Source of the DNA: Schoenoplectus triqueter
Taxonomy: Eukaryota; Streptophyta; Magnoliopsida; Poales; Cyperaceae
Assembly (NCBI GenBank): GCA_964058805.1
Contig: CAXKVV010000058.1
Coordinates: 124,001-188,000, forward strand
Direction of reading: 5' to 3'
DNA length: 64,000 nucleotides
Part shown: positions 34,401 through 44,900 of the stretch, one piece after another
Numbering within the stretch: position 1 is the stretch's first letter
Layout of the letters: every line of letters starts with the position of its first letter
Notes under the pieces: generated by a model
The model's input: the letters and a program-made list of their open reading frames with translations, nothing else
What the model was told of the DNA's origin: nothing
Databases searched by the model: none
Position numbers and translations under genes: made by a program

Positions 34401-37400
34401 AGAAGAAAGCGAAGAGATCTGGGGTGCTTCGTGCAATATGGTATATTCTTCTCACGACGAAGATATGCCAACATTAGAGGAGATGTTCTTCCCGAATGAT
34501 GAAGGAGAAGCAAGCACCTCTGGGACCAAAAATGAAGAATGTAAAGCCGTGCTCCGGTCCGGGACTTATATACCCGAGAGACAGGCTCCCAAGGATTCCG
34601 ATAAAGGGAAGGACAAGGTCCAGAATAAAGGTAAAGAGGTCGAGAATCCAAGCAAGAACCCAGAAAGGACCCGGTCGACGGGCGAAGAATATAATGTGTT
34701 GGCACATCTGCGTAAGATTCCAGCGCTATTAAGCATATTTGACGCGTTGATGATGTCACAAGACCTAAGGGAGGTACTAATCCAGGCCTTGCAAGATCCC
34801 GAGAAGTACAAGTCATACTTTGTCGAGCAAAATATGCAAGAAGCCCTATTCACCGCCAAACGGGCCGCCTGTATAAATTTCACAGACGACGACCTCCTAA
34901 TAGGCACCGTCGACCACAATCGCCCGTTGTACATCACTGGAAATTGTGGAGGGCAAAAGATTGGCCGCATCTTGGTCGACGCAGGGTCTTCGATCAATAT
35001 TATGCCGCTCAAAACCCTAAAGACCATCACCTTAGATGTGAAGAACCTATCTGATGAAAAGGTGATTATTCATGGCTTCAACCAAAACTCCCAAAAGGCC
35101 CTGGGAGCTATAACTCTGAACCTGCAATGCGGAAGCCTAAGAGCGCCTACTAAATTCTATGTTATTGACGCTGAAACCTCTTACCGGGCGTTGCTGGGTC
35201 GCCCGTGGCTTCACAGCAATCAGGTCATACCCTCTACTCTGCACCAATGCCTGAAATATATCGAGAATGGTAAGCAAAAGAGAATTGACGGAGATGTCAG
35301 ACCATTCGGGGTGCATGAGATTAAGTTCAATGACGCCCAATATTTTCTGCCTAAATCCGCTGTGGCGCCGAGCCAGCCAATGACAAAAGCAGGTCAGAAA
35401 CCCTTCAATAAAGGCCCTAAATTTGATACCTCATCCGGAGAAGAAGAAGAGGTCAAATTTAATATTAAACCCCGAGGTGCACGAGCCCAAAGACCCGGAA
35501 GAAAGTCGGGTGAAGAAGCAACCTTCCGCTTCAAACAGGTGGCTACGTATAAGGCCCAAATAAAACCGAGCGAAATCAATGCAAGTGATTCTGAAGAGGA
35601 GGTCATTTTCAATTTTAGGCCTGCCAACACCCCTCAAATTCAGATCATAGAGGCAACTTCAGGAGAAGACTCCGAAGATTCTAACAACTCGGGCGATACC
35701 ACCTCGGGAGAAGAATCTGGCCATGATCGTCAACCCTGGGAAGAGGAGTCTGACGAAGAGATCATTTATCACATCCTCAAGAAGCCATATAAAGGGCCCG
35801 AAACAGACAATGAAAGTGAGGAGTCATATATGATCAACACGGGACCCAGTAGCGGAAGGGATAACCCGGTTAGGCCAAGGCCTATAAATGAAGAACGCTC
35901 ATGGCGGGAAAATTTTGAAGGTCGCATCTGGAATGCGATCGACGAAATAAGACACCAAGTTGAAAATAATAGAAGAGAGGTGTCTGAACAATGGGAAGTG
36001 ATGCAGGATATCAAGACGCAATACAATGAAATCATGATAATGATTGAAAACCTGCAAACCGCGATTTATAATTCCGAGCTGCTCAAAGAAATGACGAGCG
36101 AACCCCGTTCCGGGACCCCCGAAAGACAAACACCCGATAGCGGCAAACGGGTAATCGTCATAGTAGATGAATCAAAGGGGGAAGAAACAAGAGCTAAGCA
36201 ACCGACCGTCATGCAAACTCTCAAGGTCAAGAAGAGTAAACCATACTCTTTTCTGAGAAATAAGACAGCTCGGATATTTGAACAAGCCCTAAAGAATGGG
36301 TTAACACTTCCCGTTTGCAAAAGACCCGCTGACATAGAAAGAGCCGGCGAAGGCGAATTCTGCCCTTATCATCGCATATTGGGCCATACAATTGAAGAAT
36401 GCTGGGTATTCAAAGACCTAATAGAAGAAGGGCATAGAAACGGGACAATACAACTCCCGAAGAGCTTTCAACAAGACCCAGCTCCGCATAACCTGAATAA
36501 CAAGGGCAAAGGGGTTGCTTATACGATCTCGCATACTCCCGTACCTAGTAAACCTAAGGTGGCGAGACGTAAGCCGATCAAGGAAATCTACCGCTCCAAC
36601 TCAGTCATGAATATTGAAATAGAAGAAGAGATGGCAGCGCTAGAGATTACTGTAGTCCCCGAAAGGCATTTCAAAGACCTCATACCAAGGGAGGTGAACC
36701 ACATTCAAACCCTAAAGACCTTTGTTGTGCCGGCAAAGGTAGAGCGCATTAAAGGGAAAACTATCATCCACAAGGCTATAATTTTCTATCAGAGTGATTC
36801 AACCCAATCTCTGAAGAATCCTGATCACAACACTTGGAAGAAGTGGGTGATAGAACAAGAGTCAGAGAATGCAACGAGCGATGACGCTGCATCTCATCCC
36901 TTTGGAAAGGAGCTGTATAAACTGGCAAAAAGGGCGAAATGTCTGAGAGACATATCCAAGGCCGAGGCCAAGCGCTTCGATGAACTCTGGAATGGCGGCC
37001 AGAATAAAGTCCTGGGCCTGGATGGCAAAATAAAATACACCCGGGGATTAGGGTATAATTGCGATGACGCAGCATGTTTTGAAGGGTCTCTCAACGAGTA
37101 CCGTATGAAAGAGAGCTGCTGTATGACTTCTGTTGAAATGCCAGATGATAAAACAGAAGAGGACAATACCCCGGTTCTGAAAAATGCTTTGAAACAGCTA
37201 GAAAAGGAGCCTAATACGGTCGATGAGTTAGCAGAAATCAATCTGGGGACGGAAGAAGACCCACGACCAACTTTCATAAGCGCGTCATTGCCAGAAGAGG
37301 TGGCTGACAGGTTGAAGACATTCCTTAGAAGTTACATGGACTGCTTCGCTTGGAGTTATAAAGAGATGCCTGGATTAGATCCCAACGTGGCGGTCCATTA

Positions 37401-40400
37401 CTTAAAAATTGATCCAACCTTCAAGCCGATTAAACAAGCGCCGAGGCGGATGAGAATAGAGCTCGAAGAGAAGGTCGTGGAAGAGACAAAGAAACTCATC
37501 GACGCCGGCTTCATACGGGAAGAAGAGACGCCAGAATGGGTGGCTAGCATTGTCCCGGTTAAGAAGAAAAATGGGCAAATCCGCATTTGCGTGGACTTTC
37601 GGGACTTGAATAAGGCGTGCCCTAAAGATGATTTCCCGCTCCCAGTAACTGAAATTATAATTGACCATACATCCTCCTATGAAGTCTTCTCCTTCATGGA
37701 CGGTTATGCGGGATATAATCAAATTAAAATGGCGCCAGAAGATGAGAGGCATACGGCATTCCGCACGCCGATTGGCATATATTGCTACAAAGTCATGCCG
37801 TTTGGGCTCAAAAATGCGGGAGCCACCTACCAACGGGCGATGACGAAAATATTCGATGATCTAATCCACAAGATAGTAGAATGCTATGTGGATGACCTAG
37901 TCATCAAGGCCATGTCATATGAAGAACACCTCCAATATCTTGAGGTCGTTTTCAACCGCCTAAGAGAACATGCGCTCAAATTAAACCCGTTGAAATGCGC
38001 ATTCATGGTATCATCTGGTAAATTTCTGGGGTTTGTGGTACGCCACAGGGGCATTGAGATAGACCCGGGCAAGATCAAAGCAATAACTGAACTATCCCCG
38101 CCAAGGAATTTAAAACAGTTGCGATCTTTGCAAGGGCAATTGGCGTACATTAGGCGATTCATAGCCAATCTATCGGGTAAAATCCAACCCTTCACCCGGC
38201 TGACTAAGAAGAATATCCCGTTTAAGTGGGATGGCGAGTGCCAGCGAGCCTTTGAAGAGATCAAGGCATATCTACTCAACCCTCCAGTGTTGGCGGCACC
38301 CATACCCGGGAAGGAGCTCATCCTATATACAACCGCCCTGGATGGATCCTTGGGAGCTTTGCTGGCACAAGAAAACCAGGATGGTAATCAAAATGCGCTA
38401 TATTACTTAAGTCGCATGATGGTAGGGGCAGAACACGGGTATTCACCGATCGAGAAGCATTGTTTAGCCCTAATTTTCGCGGTGAAGAAATTGAGGCATT
38501 ACATGCTAGCCCACAAAATTATATTAATATCCAAGGTGGACCCTCTCAAATATCTGATGACTCGGCCAATGCTGACGGGGAGGCTGGCCAAGTGGGCTAT
38601 CATCCTCACTGAATTCGACATCACCTATACACCGCAAAAGGCGATCAAGGGGCAGGCGCTAGCAGATTTCTTGGCTGCACACCCGATTCAAGATGACTCC
38701 CCATTAAAATGTGACTTTCCTGACGAGGAAACTCTACATGTTGAAGAAGGAGACCCTATATGGGAGATGTACTTTGATGGTGCTTCTTCAATCAAGCCAA
38801 TCGCGGGCCCGGGAGTCCCAACTGTGCGAGCTGGCGCAGGACTAGTCTTCGTAACCCCGGAGGGCGGGATAATACGACATTCTCTAGCTTTAACTGAACC
38901 ATGTACAAATAACGAAGCAGAGTATGAGGCACTCATCGCCGGACTAGAGCTTTCATTGGAGCTGGAAATCAAGGCTATGCGTATCTTTGGGGATTCACAG
39001 CTGATAATAAATCAGATAATTGGCGAATACAAGGTCTTAAAGCCGGAACTAATACAATATCACCAGAAGGCCATGGAACTAATGAAGAAAATCCCGTACG
39101 TGTCCATCGAGAAGGTCACAAGGGCCGTGAATGGTGAAGCAGATGCGCTGGCCAAACTCGCCAAGGAGCTGGGTGAACCAACAGAACCGGAAATCCACAT
39201 CATCGTCCGCAATAGGAGACCATTATCATTGTGTCAAATAACAGATGATGCGATTAATGAAAATGCCGGGCTAGAAAAGATGGAATGCCAAGAAGCAATG
39301 ATAACTGAAGACGATGATTGGAGACAGCCATTCATTGAATATTTCCGGCATGGCACCCTCCCTAAAGATAAAAGGATAGCTGATCAACTAAGAAAGCGGG
39401 TACTACGGTATGCATATGTGGGCAATACGCTATACCGTAGATCTTATGATCAGTTATGGCTAAGATGTGTATCAGGGCCTGAAGCCGGACAGGTTATGAA
39501 AGAAGTTCATTCCGGGCTATGCGGAGCACATCAGTCTGGGCCAAAAATGAAGTTGAAAATCAAGCGAATGGGATATTATTGGCCCACGATGGTGGCTGAT
39601 TGTGAAGAACATGCAAAGAAGTGCCGCATGTGCCAGATACACGGCCCTTTTATACATCAAGCGCCAAACCCGTTGCACCCCACGGTAGCATCTTGGCCAT
39701 TTAATATGTGGGGCACAGACATAGTGGGGCCCATAGACCCTCCGACGTCGAGAGGTCACCGGTTCATCCTGGCGGCGACAGATTACTTTACAAAATGGGC
39801 CGAAGCCGTTCCGCTTAAAGAAGTTAAAGCATCCGATGTGGTTAAGTTCTTCAAGACGCACATCCTCTACCGATTTGGTACCCCACAACGGATAATATCC
39901 GATAACGGGACAGCCTTCAAGAGCTCCAAAGTCTATGCCCTGGCGGAGCAATTCAATATTGACTGGAGATTCTCGTCCATTTATAACCCGAGAGCCAATG
40001 GCCTGGCCGAAGCCTTTAACAAAACCCTAATCAATATCATGAAGAAGACTGTGGACGGCAACCAACGAGACTGGGATAATCGTCTACAGGAGGCATTATG
40101 GGCTTATCGGACCACGTACCGAACACCTACGCAAGCTACCCCGTATTCTCTGGCTTTTGGGGTTGAAGCCGTCCTCCCTCTTGAGGTAGAATTACCGTCA
40201 TTGCGGGTGGCTATGCAAAACGATATGACCATGGACGAATGCCAACAACTTAGACTGGACGAATTGGATGCCATGGACGAGAAGAGGCTAATAGCCCAGC
40301 AGAACCTTGAGATATATCAGGCAAAAATGGTGAGGGCATATGACAAAATGGCGCGAGTTAGGGCATTTCAACAAGGGGAGCTTGTTCTTGTCCTTAAAAG

Positions 40401-40566
40401 GCCGATCATTGGCCGGCACATCGGCCCAAAGTTCTCTCCGAACTGGGAAGGGCCATATGTAATTGAGAAGGTATACGAAGGCGGCGCATACCAACTCATA
40501 GACCATGAAGGTGAAAGGCCCATGCCACCGATTAATGGGCGATATCTGAAGAAGTACTACACATAG
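31480..40566 (+). CDS. Gag-Pol polyprotein of the giant Tat element
   Basis: One uninterrupted frame of 3,028 codons from the ATG at 31480 (MAFFGNFN). An in-frame ATG at 31441 is possible, but a strong acceptor (TTTTTGCAG, ending 31476) lies between, which favours 31480. Order: Gag core (about 536-647), CHHC knuckle CPYHRIIGHSIEDC (802-815), aspartic protease with DAGSS (1167), an acidic low-complexity region, a second CHHC block (1628-1641), reverse transcriptase with YVDD (2136), a first RNase H that has lost its usual acidic residues, a second archaeal-type RNase H with YFDGAS (D2433), NEAEYEAL, GDSQL and ADALAK, then integrase with an HHCC finger and D2747, D2808, E2844 (DD35E). The dual RNase H marks the Tat lineage. 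It makes the virus-like particle, cDNA and integration machinery. No frameshift or stop is seen, so it is probably functional. Confidence 0.93.
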   Translation: MAFFGNFNLAPYTVTPAQSPEGKLFMFFGTIPQELTIYGPAPVATITPATVRISIPDEEEESITLTPKEISNNVMASPTASPKRRRRPSKRTAPKVAAQTARNSQASRKRALDAYQNQLVARPAIPVSNKFTALRIVAKNSATGQLRQAWEVPKPTPRPTQRPQRRQDKPQTPAEAIYKAHRALKQRRSVKNARSRQYVSRPNQSQGLAQPRVIASTPNTRRSIPKATPSIQQVWVPKGSQPTKPQSQTQPSKAGRSNAPSESVFSRLGQKSVFSRLGSRIPLNSLKITAPDQAKKKRRTARYEEHFSVNTISISYDTDPDTDGEVNMVQDDQSPPNQAHVTNTNKNNGRKGRPPKRVNPEGNSREGEDHNENPDFFDNEDDVETRPEVPIDEIEILKGHIEARDEELIRQRELIATMLKQNEELIKTVKSLQESQDANFKAGSSRQEGVHSTKSNHKGKQPVDSKPHPHRTIEVEAEPTGISRKEIQAMIAQQMQIAGGGYAIPPVKNCGHPYPAIYDLEEYPKGYVIPRFRTFSGEGNKDLNPEQHLAHFVASCGNTGGNDALLLRQFPQSLVGTAFQWYYSLENNSIRTWDEMADSFRARFVMVSDKINIADLASTKPKKGESMTDFINRWRNLSIKCDRTLTEDEAVNLIMKNIDGWMGMLLGVTKVNTFKDLLRSVSNMERMSPHTVPNFMNNRPQRGARAETKVAFTSLKDKMVANADTQGDSSSINGNNYNKGPRPNPGGSSRSFESLKQKKSRPYSFRKDKVAQIFRGALKNGLTLPASKRPEDADKSDEPNFCPYHRIIGHSIEDCWVFKDWVEKAYKNGEITLPKGFLQSPSAHEQANTISHEEEKVPGQSCEDQEEQWTTHLSKKSIKMLKALKKEPGMKWKDDITPVVPPKPRVYYKVDQSQDQVLKKKKKHRNNNSRKNKIEEYEQGSPEAITLQHFISKEDWEKLTLGQKKENADGEINKEESEEIWGASCNMVYSSHDEDMPTLEEMFFPNDEGEASTSGTKNEECKAVLRSGTYIPERQAPKDSDKGKDKVQNKGKEVENPSKNPERTRSTGEEYNVLAHLRKIPALLSIFDALMMSQDLREVLIQALQDPEKYKSYFVEQNMQEALFTAKRAACINFTDDDLLIGTVDHNRPLYITGNCGGQKIGRILVDAGSSINIMPLKTLKTITLDVKNLSDEKVIIHGFNQNSQKALGAITLNLQCGSLRAPTKFYVIDAETSYRALLGRPWLHSNQVIPSTLHQCLKYIENGKQKRIDGDVRPFGVHEIKFNDAQYFLPKSAVAPSQPMTKAGQKPFNKGPKFDTSSGEEEEVKFNIKPRGARAQRPGRKSGEEATFRFKQVATYKAQIKPSEINASDSEEEVIFNFRPANTPQIQIIEATSGEDSEDSNNSGDTTSGEESGHDRQPWEEESDEEIIYHILKKPYKGPETDNESEESYMINTGPSSGRDNPVRPRPINEERSWRENFEGRIWNAIDEIRHQVENNRREVSEQWEVMQDIKTQYNEIMIMIENLQTAIYNSELLKEMTSEPRSGTPERQTPDSGKRVIVIVDESKGEETRAKQPTVMQTLKVKKSKPYSFLRNKTARIFEQALKNGLTLPVCKRPADIERAGEGEFCPYHRILGHTIEECWVFKDLIEEGHRNGTIQLPKSFQQDPAPHNLNNKGKGVAYTISHTPVPSKPKVARRKPIKEIYRSNSVMNIEIEEEMAALEITVVPERHFKDLIPREVNHIQTLKTFVVPAKVERIKGKTIIHKAIIFYQSDSTQSLKNPDHNTWKKWVIEQESENATSDDAASHPFGKELYKLAKRAKCLRDISKAEAKRFDELWNGGQNKVLGLDGKIKYTRGLGYNCDDAACFEGSLNEYRMKESCCMTSVEMPDDKTEEDNTPVLKNALKQLEKEPNTVDELAEINLGTEEDPRPTFISASLPEEVADRLKTFLRSYMDCFAWSYKEMPGLDPNVAVHYLKIDPTFKPIKQAPRRMRIELEEKVVEETKKLIDAGFIREEETPEWVASIVPVKKKNGQIRICVDFRDLNKACPKDDFPLPVTEIIIDHTSSYEVFSFMDGYAGYNQIKMAPEDERHTAFRTPIGIYCYKVMPFGLKNAGATYQRAMTKIFDDLIHKIVECYVDDLVIKAMSYEEHLQYLEVVFNRLREHALKLNPLKCAFMVSSGKFLGFVVRHRGIEIDPGKIKAITELSPPRNLKQLRSLQGQLAYIRRFIANLSGKIQPFTRLTKKNIPFKWDGECQRAFEEIKAYLLNPPVLAAPIPGKELILYTTALDGSLGALLAQENQDGNQNALYYLSRMMVGAEHGYSPIEKHCLALIFAVKKLRHYMLAHKIILISKVDPLKYLMTRPMLTGRLAKWAIILTEFDITYTPQKAIKGQALADFLAAHPIQDDSPLKCDFPDEETLHVEEGDPIWEMYFDGASSIKPIAGPGVPTVRAGAGLVFVTPEGGIIRHSLALTEPCTNNEAEYEALIAGLELSLELEIKAMRIFGDSQLIINQIIGEYKVLKPELIQYHQKAMELMKKIPYVSIEKVTRAVNGEADALAKLAKELGEPTEPEIHIIVRNRRPLSLCQITDDAINENAGLEKMECQEAMITEDDDWRQPFIEYFRHGTLPKDKRIADQLRKRVLRYAYVGNTLYRRSYDQLWLRCVSGPEAGQVMKEVHSGLCGAHQSGPKMKLKIKRMGYYWPTMVADCEEHAKKCRMCQIHGPFIHQAPNPLHPTVASWPFNMWGTDIVGPIDPPTSRGHRFILAATDYFTKWAEAVPLKEVKASDVVKFFKTHILYRFGTPQRIISDNGTAFKSSKVYALAEQFNIDWRFSSIYNPRANGLAEAFNKTLINIMKKTVDGNQRDWDNRLQEALWAYRTTYRTPTQATPYSLAFGVEAVLPLEVELPSLRVAMQNDMTMDECQQLRLDELDAMDEKRLIAQQNLEIYQAKMVRAYDKMARVRAFQQGELVLVLKRPIIGRHIGPKFSPNWEGPYVIEKVYEGGAYQLIDHEGERPMPPINGRYLKKYYT

Positions 40567-41942
40567 CCCGGAGCGGGGCTGATCGAGTAGTATCTATTGT
40601 AAATAAATAAGAAGGGAATAAGTGTTCGTTTACACACACGTGCACGAAACACAAACCTATGTCTAACCTCCACTTTTGCATAAAAATCCCAAAAACCCTA
40701 CTTGTGCATCTGTAAATAGAATGCATCCAAAAATCCAAAACCACACAAACACATTTAGCCCTATAAAAATAAAAATATAGAATAAGAGAAATCAACGCCA
40801 AAACCACGCGAGAATGCAAGGCGAGAGCTTTGGTGTTTGGGCTCACAATACAAATACCACTGGGTTTGTCCATTTGATACAGAATAAACACAAAAATGGG
40901 CAGGGTTTGCAGTTTGTCCCTCAAACTATCTGTTGCCCAATGACGAAAGTTGCTCATATTGGTCGCCCGCGGCGCAAACCAAGGGATAGGTCGAGCAAAT
41001 TGGTGGCTAGTAAATAGTCGCTTCTGAGGGCATGTAAATAAATAACTCTCGTATTATTAGTAACATGTATCACTAATAACAAAAATTTGCCCTCTTCTAA
41101 TAAAATAAAAGGATATATATGTAAAACAATAAAAACCTATTTTCATACTCATAAAAAAAAAATGATAATAAAAAATAATAAAATCTTTTCAATAAGGGGT
41201 TGCCACCTTTGTCCCCGACACCATGAGTGTTATACAAAGCTAGGTTGGGTGCATTCATCCGTAAAAGCACCACACGCCCGAAGAAATGGTGTGTCATAAT
41301 CCCACGACATATCATGGAGGGGTCAGACTAAGGGTTTACGCTTGTACCCGACATTTCATGTTAAACAAAGCGGTTCGCTTAAAGAAGTGACTCAGGTCAT
41401 GGAGAGCGAATCTACCCGATGAAAGCCTGTCTCGCAGGGATGCGTGATGGATGTTTGAGGGTAGCTAAAATATAAAAAACCAGGTTGGGTACATTCATCC
41501 GCAAAAGTACCACACGCCCAAGGAGGTGATCTGTTTCTAATCCCAAAATAGATCATGGAGGGGTCAGATTAAGGGTTTATGCTTTTGCCCGACATTCAGT
41601 GTCAAATAAAGTAATTCGCTTAAAGAAGTGACTCAGGTCATGGAGAGCGGACTTACCCGATGAAAGCCTGTCTCGCAGGGATGCGTGATGGATGTTTGAG
41701 GGTAGTACCCCCACAAAACAAATTGAGTGGAGATGAGTGAATGTGAGTTTCCACTTTAGCACGCAAAGGTGCATAAATGAGGGGAGAGTGGGTGAGCTTC
41801 CACAAAATAAATGTCAATTAAATATACAAGGAGCATCCACAAAATGGTGTTATCAATTGCATCCATAATCCAATTGATACTGGTAAGTTTATCCATCAGT
41901 AATAAAGGGATAAACGGGTTTATTCTGTACCCGGCCTAGAGG
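40567..41942 (+). other. Non-coding spacer between pol and the antisense gene
   Basis: No open frame of note. It contains the tandem duplication at 41242-41705 and would serve as 3' untranslated sequence for pol and possibly for the antisense gene. Confidence 0.6.
41242..41705 (+). repeat. Tandem duplication, 240-bp period
   Basis: Copy 1 (41242-41464) and copy 2 (41482-41705) both begin AGGTTGGGT and end GATGTTTGAGGGTAG. They share GAAGTGACTCAGGTCATGG and TCTCGCAGGGATGCGTGATG. Divergence of several per cent shows that the duplication predates this insertion. Confidence 0.85.
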
Positions 41943-44900
41943 TCAATACAGACAGGTTCGGTATCCATAAAATACCACGGTTACTTGAGTTTTGTATTGC
42001 CATAAATAAAGAGAAATGATGTATAGAATGAATGTAATAGGATGTTGTAAGATTTTCCTTTTATTATGATTAGACGCTGCGAAAGAATGAAGCAGTTGTA
42101 ATAGGGCGCTTTTGCAAATAAGATTGGAGGTGCACAGCATGAATGGATGAAATATTTCCTCGCGCTGCAGAGGAAGCGATGAAGGGATAATAATAATAAA
42201 GGCAAGCATCATCCACAACAAGAGATCAAAATGATAAATGTCAATACATCCTATATCAAGTATGGCAAAAAGAAAAGGAGAAAAGAAGAAATAAAAAGTG
42301 CAATCTATGGGCCCAAAAAAGCGGGACTCCAACTCTAATAGCACGATGCTGATGGTCTCTAAATGAGTATGGAGAGAGTGCCTATCCTCCTCCGAAGCTG
42401 CCTCGAAGTCCAAGAACTGAGTGAAGGCACTATCCCGGGCACTCGTGTGAATCTGCAACTCCGGGAGACGTCCCGCCAGATGTCGAGAGAAGCCCTCCAC
42501 CGATAATCTGTGGTCCTCTAGCTCCTGCACGAGCAGTCGAGCGGGCCCACCACTGACTCCCATAGAGCGGAGAGTGGCACAAGAAGAGAGCCGCTGGAGA
42601 TAATGGAGTCGAGCAGTCTCCAAATGCCTGCGCAGCTCATGAATCTCCAACTCGTGCTGATATACGAGAGAGCTCGCATCCTGGTAAGCCCTGAGTAGCT
42701 CCTCACACCTCCTGGAAATGAAAGTGCTCTCGAGACGAGGTGCAATGAGTAGAGCTGGCGCGATAGTATCCCGCATCAGCCTATACCAATCGAAGGAGAA
42801 GCCGCCGGGCAGAGAACCCAGAATCTCAAAATCTAGCGGGTAACCTCCGAAGAAGGTGTCTCGGAGTGCATCCCCTAGCGTGGCCAAGGCAAGCTGCACA
42901 TCCCTAGATGAAACATCTGCAAGTAAAATAAATGGGTTAGACAAATTGTTATAACCAAAGAAGAAATAGAAGGAAGAGAAGATCTAACCTATCGCCTCGT
43001 CGCCTGAGACAGGCGGGACTGAGTCAGGGATAGGGATGTCGGTCGCCTCAGGAGGACCCGTAGGTGTACCAGACCCGGCTACAAAATAAAATAAAAGCAT
43101 AAGTACATGAAAAGTAAAATACGGGCAAATGATAAAGGAAATATAAGGTACCGGAAGAAGCATGAGGCTCGGCGAGACCCTCGCTAACCGGAACCTCTGT
43201 CTCTGGGCTGTGGAATAGCTGCTCTACCAGCCAGCTCTCATCCAACTCTGAGTCGTAATCGACTGCAACCCGCTCAGTCGAGACTCTGCCATCTGTGGCC
43301 ATGAGAGGCTGCCCGTCGGGAGATGAAGAAGCATGAGATGGCCCTCCCTCGATCAATAATGGCTCGTCGCCTGCGGGCTCGACAGCCAATGGACTCCCCT
43401 GCTCTAAAGAAGCCTCCTCTGATCGTACAAGAGTGAGCACTGGTCCCAGAACCACATCAAATGAGTCACCGTCTCCAGTGGGTACCAGCAAGATCGACGG
43501 AGAAGCGGGGCCGTCATGAAAGAAAGGCTCCGAGCGGTGTGGAAATGCCATGTCATCTGCCTCAGGGTCTGTAAAATTTACATGTAAGAATGAAAATACT
43601 AGTGCATGCTGGCAACTAGGTATTAAATGAAGCACACGAACCTGCAACGGCAAGGTCGGTGCAAAACCCTGGAATAGCAGTGCTCGCAGGCGCCGATAAA
43701 TCTGCTATGATGTCATCTTGGGTAGCCTCCACAGGAGATGGCCCATGAGCTGAAAAACAAACCCTAATCAGAGATGTAAATGAAGTGCGCCCGAATAAGG
43801 ATAGGCGAGTCAATAAAGAAAATCACCCGGAGTGGGAGAAGGAAAAGAAGATGGAGAAGACGGCTGAGAGGCGCCGTCTCGATCTCTCCCCATGGTAGCT
43901 GGAGCCGGTGGCTCGACATGTGGCTGAGAATGAACGCCAACTACTCGTGGACGAGGGACCGAGAACCCAGGCTCCGCGTGGTCATACTCATAAGCCAGCT
44001 CTGAATCAAAGGAGAATTGGTCGAAATGAGATGAGGCTTATCGAAAAGAAATAACCTAAAGGGTAATGAAGCATACCTGTGAGAACGGTCCTAACAGGAG
44101 CGTGAGAAAACCGGCTGTCTAGACCCTGAAAGTCGACAGGCTCTGCAGCAACGGCAGGGAAAGGGCTGCGATCACGCGAAACAGTGCCATCTAATAGAGG
44201 CTGACCATCTCGCGGACATGTACTCCGGACGACCACCGGAGGAGTATACGACTGGTAAGAGTGAATGGTCTCATAATACCACTGCTGATAACGCCTCGTA
44301 AAGGTGGAAATCCTAGATGTGGATACCATCTGATAGCGAGTGCCTGTGCCTAGTCGGAAGAGGTGAGTGTAGCACCATCCGATACCCTCCAAATCGGCCG
44401 CCAGTGATGTAGGGCGGAGAAGAGGCGCTGGAATATCCTGATCCAAGCCAAACTGATGTGCGCATCGATGTGGCGAATAGGGCTCGATGAACATATAATC
44501 GCCCAATCTGAGAGGAAGAAAGCCCTGACGAATACTGATCAGGTGCTCCAAGTCGATAGGTCTGGCTCGAATGCTAGAAGAGTCAGAAGAGGGGACCCTG
44601 CTGTCAATCACCATCCTGTCAGCAATCCTAGCTGCCCCACGGGCCACTGATCTGTCTCGAGAGAAGCGCAGATGGTCTCGACTCCTGAAGAATCTATACC
44701 GGGCAGCCTCCGGAGTCAATGAAGCTGGCTGCACCCCAGCTAAGTCACTCAATATGGGTAGGCGATCTCGTAGCGTGACCGCCATGCCGGGATCATATGA
44801 ACCAGACCAATGTAAATGGAGCCATCCGCTAATCAGATGCCACGGGATCAGCTCCTGGCACTGTGAAGGACTACGAGATGAAGTCAGACCGCGGAGGCAC

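Noticed and set aside
34328..34816. Minus-strand frames of 77-162 codons opposite the Gag/protease region
   Set aside because: They mirror the coding strand and resemble nothing; the sense strand is clearly gag-pol.
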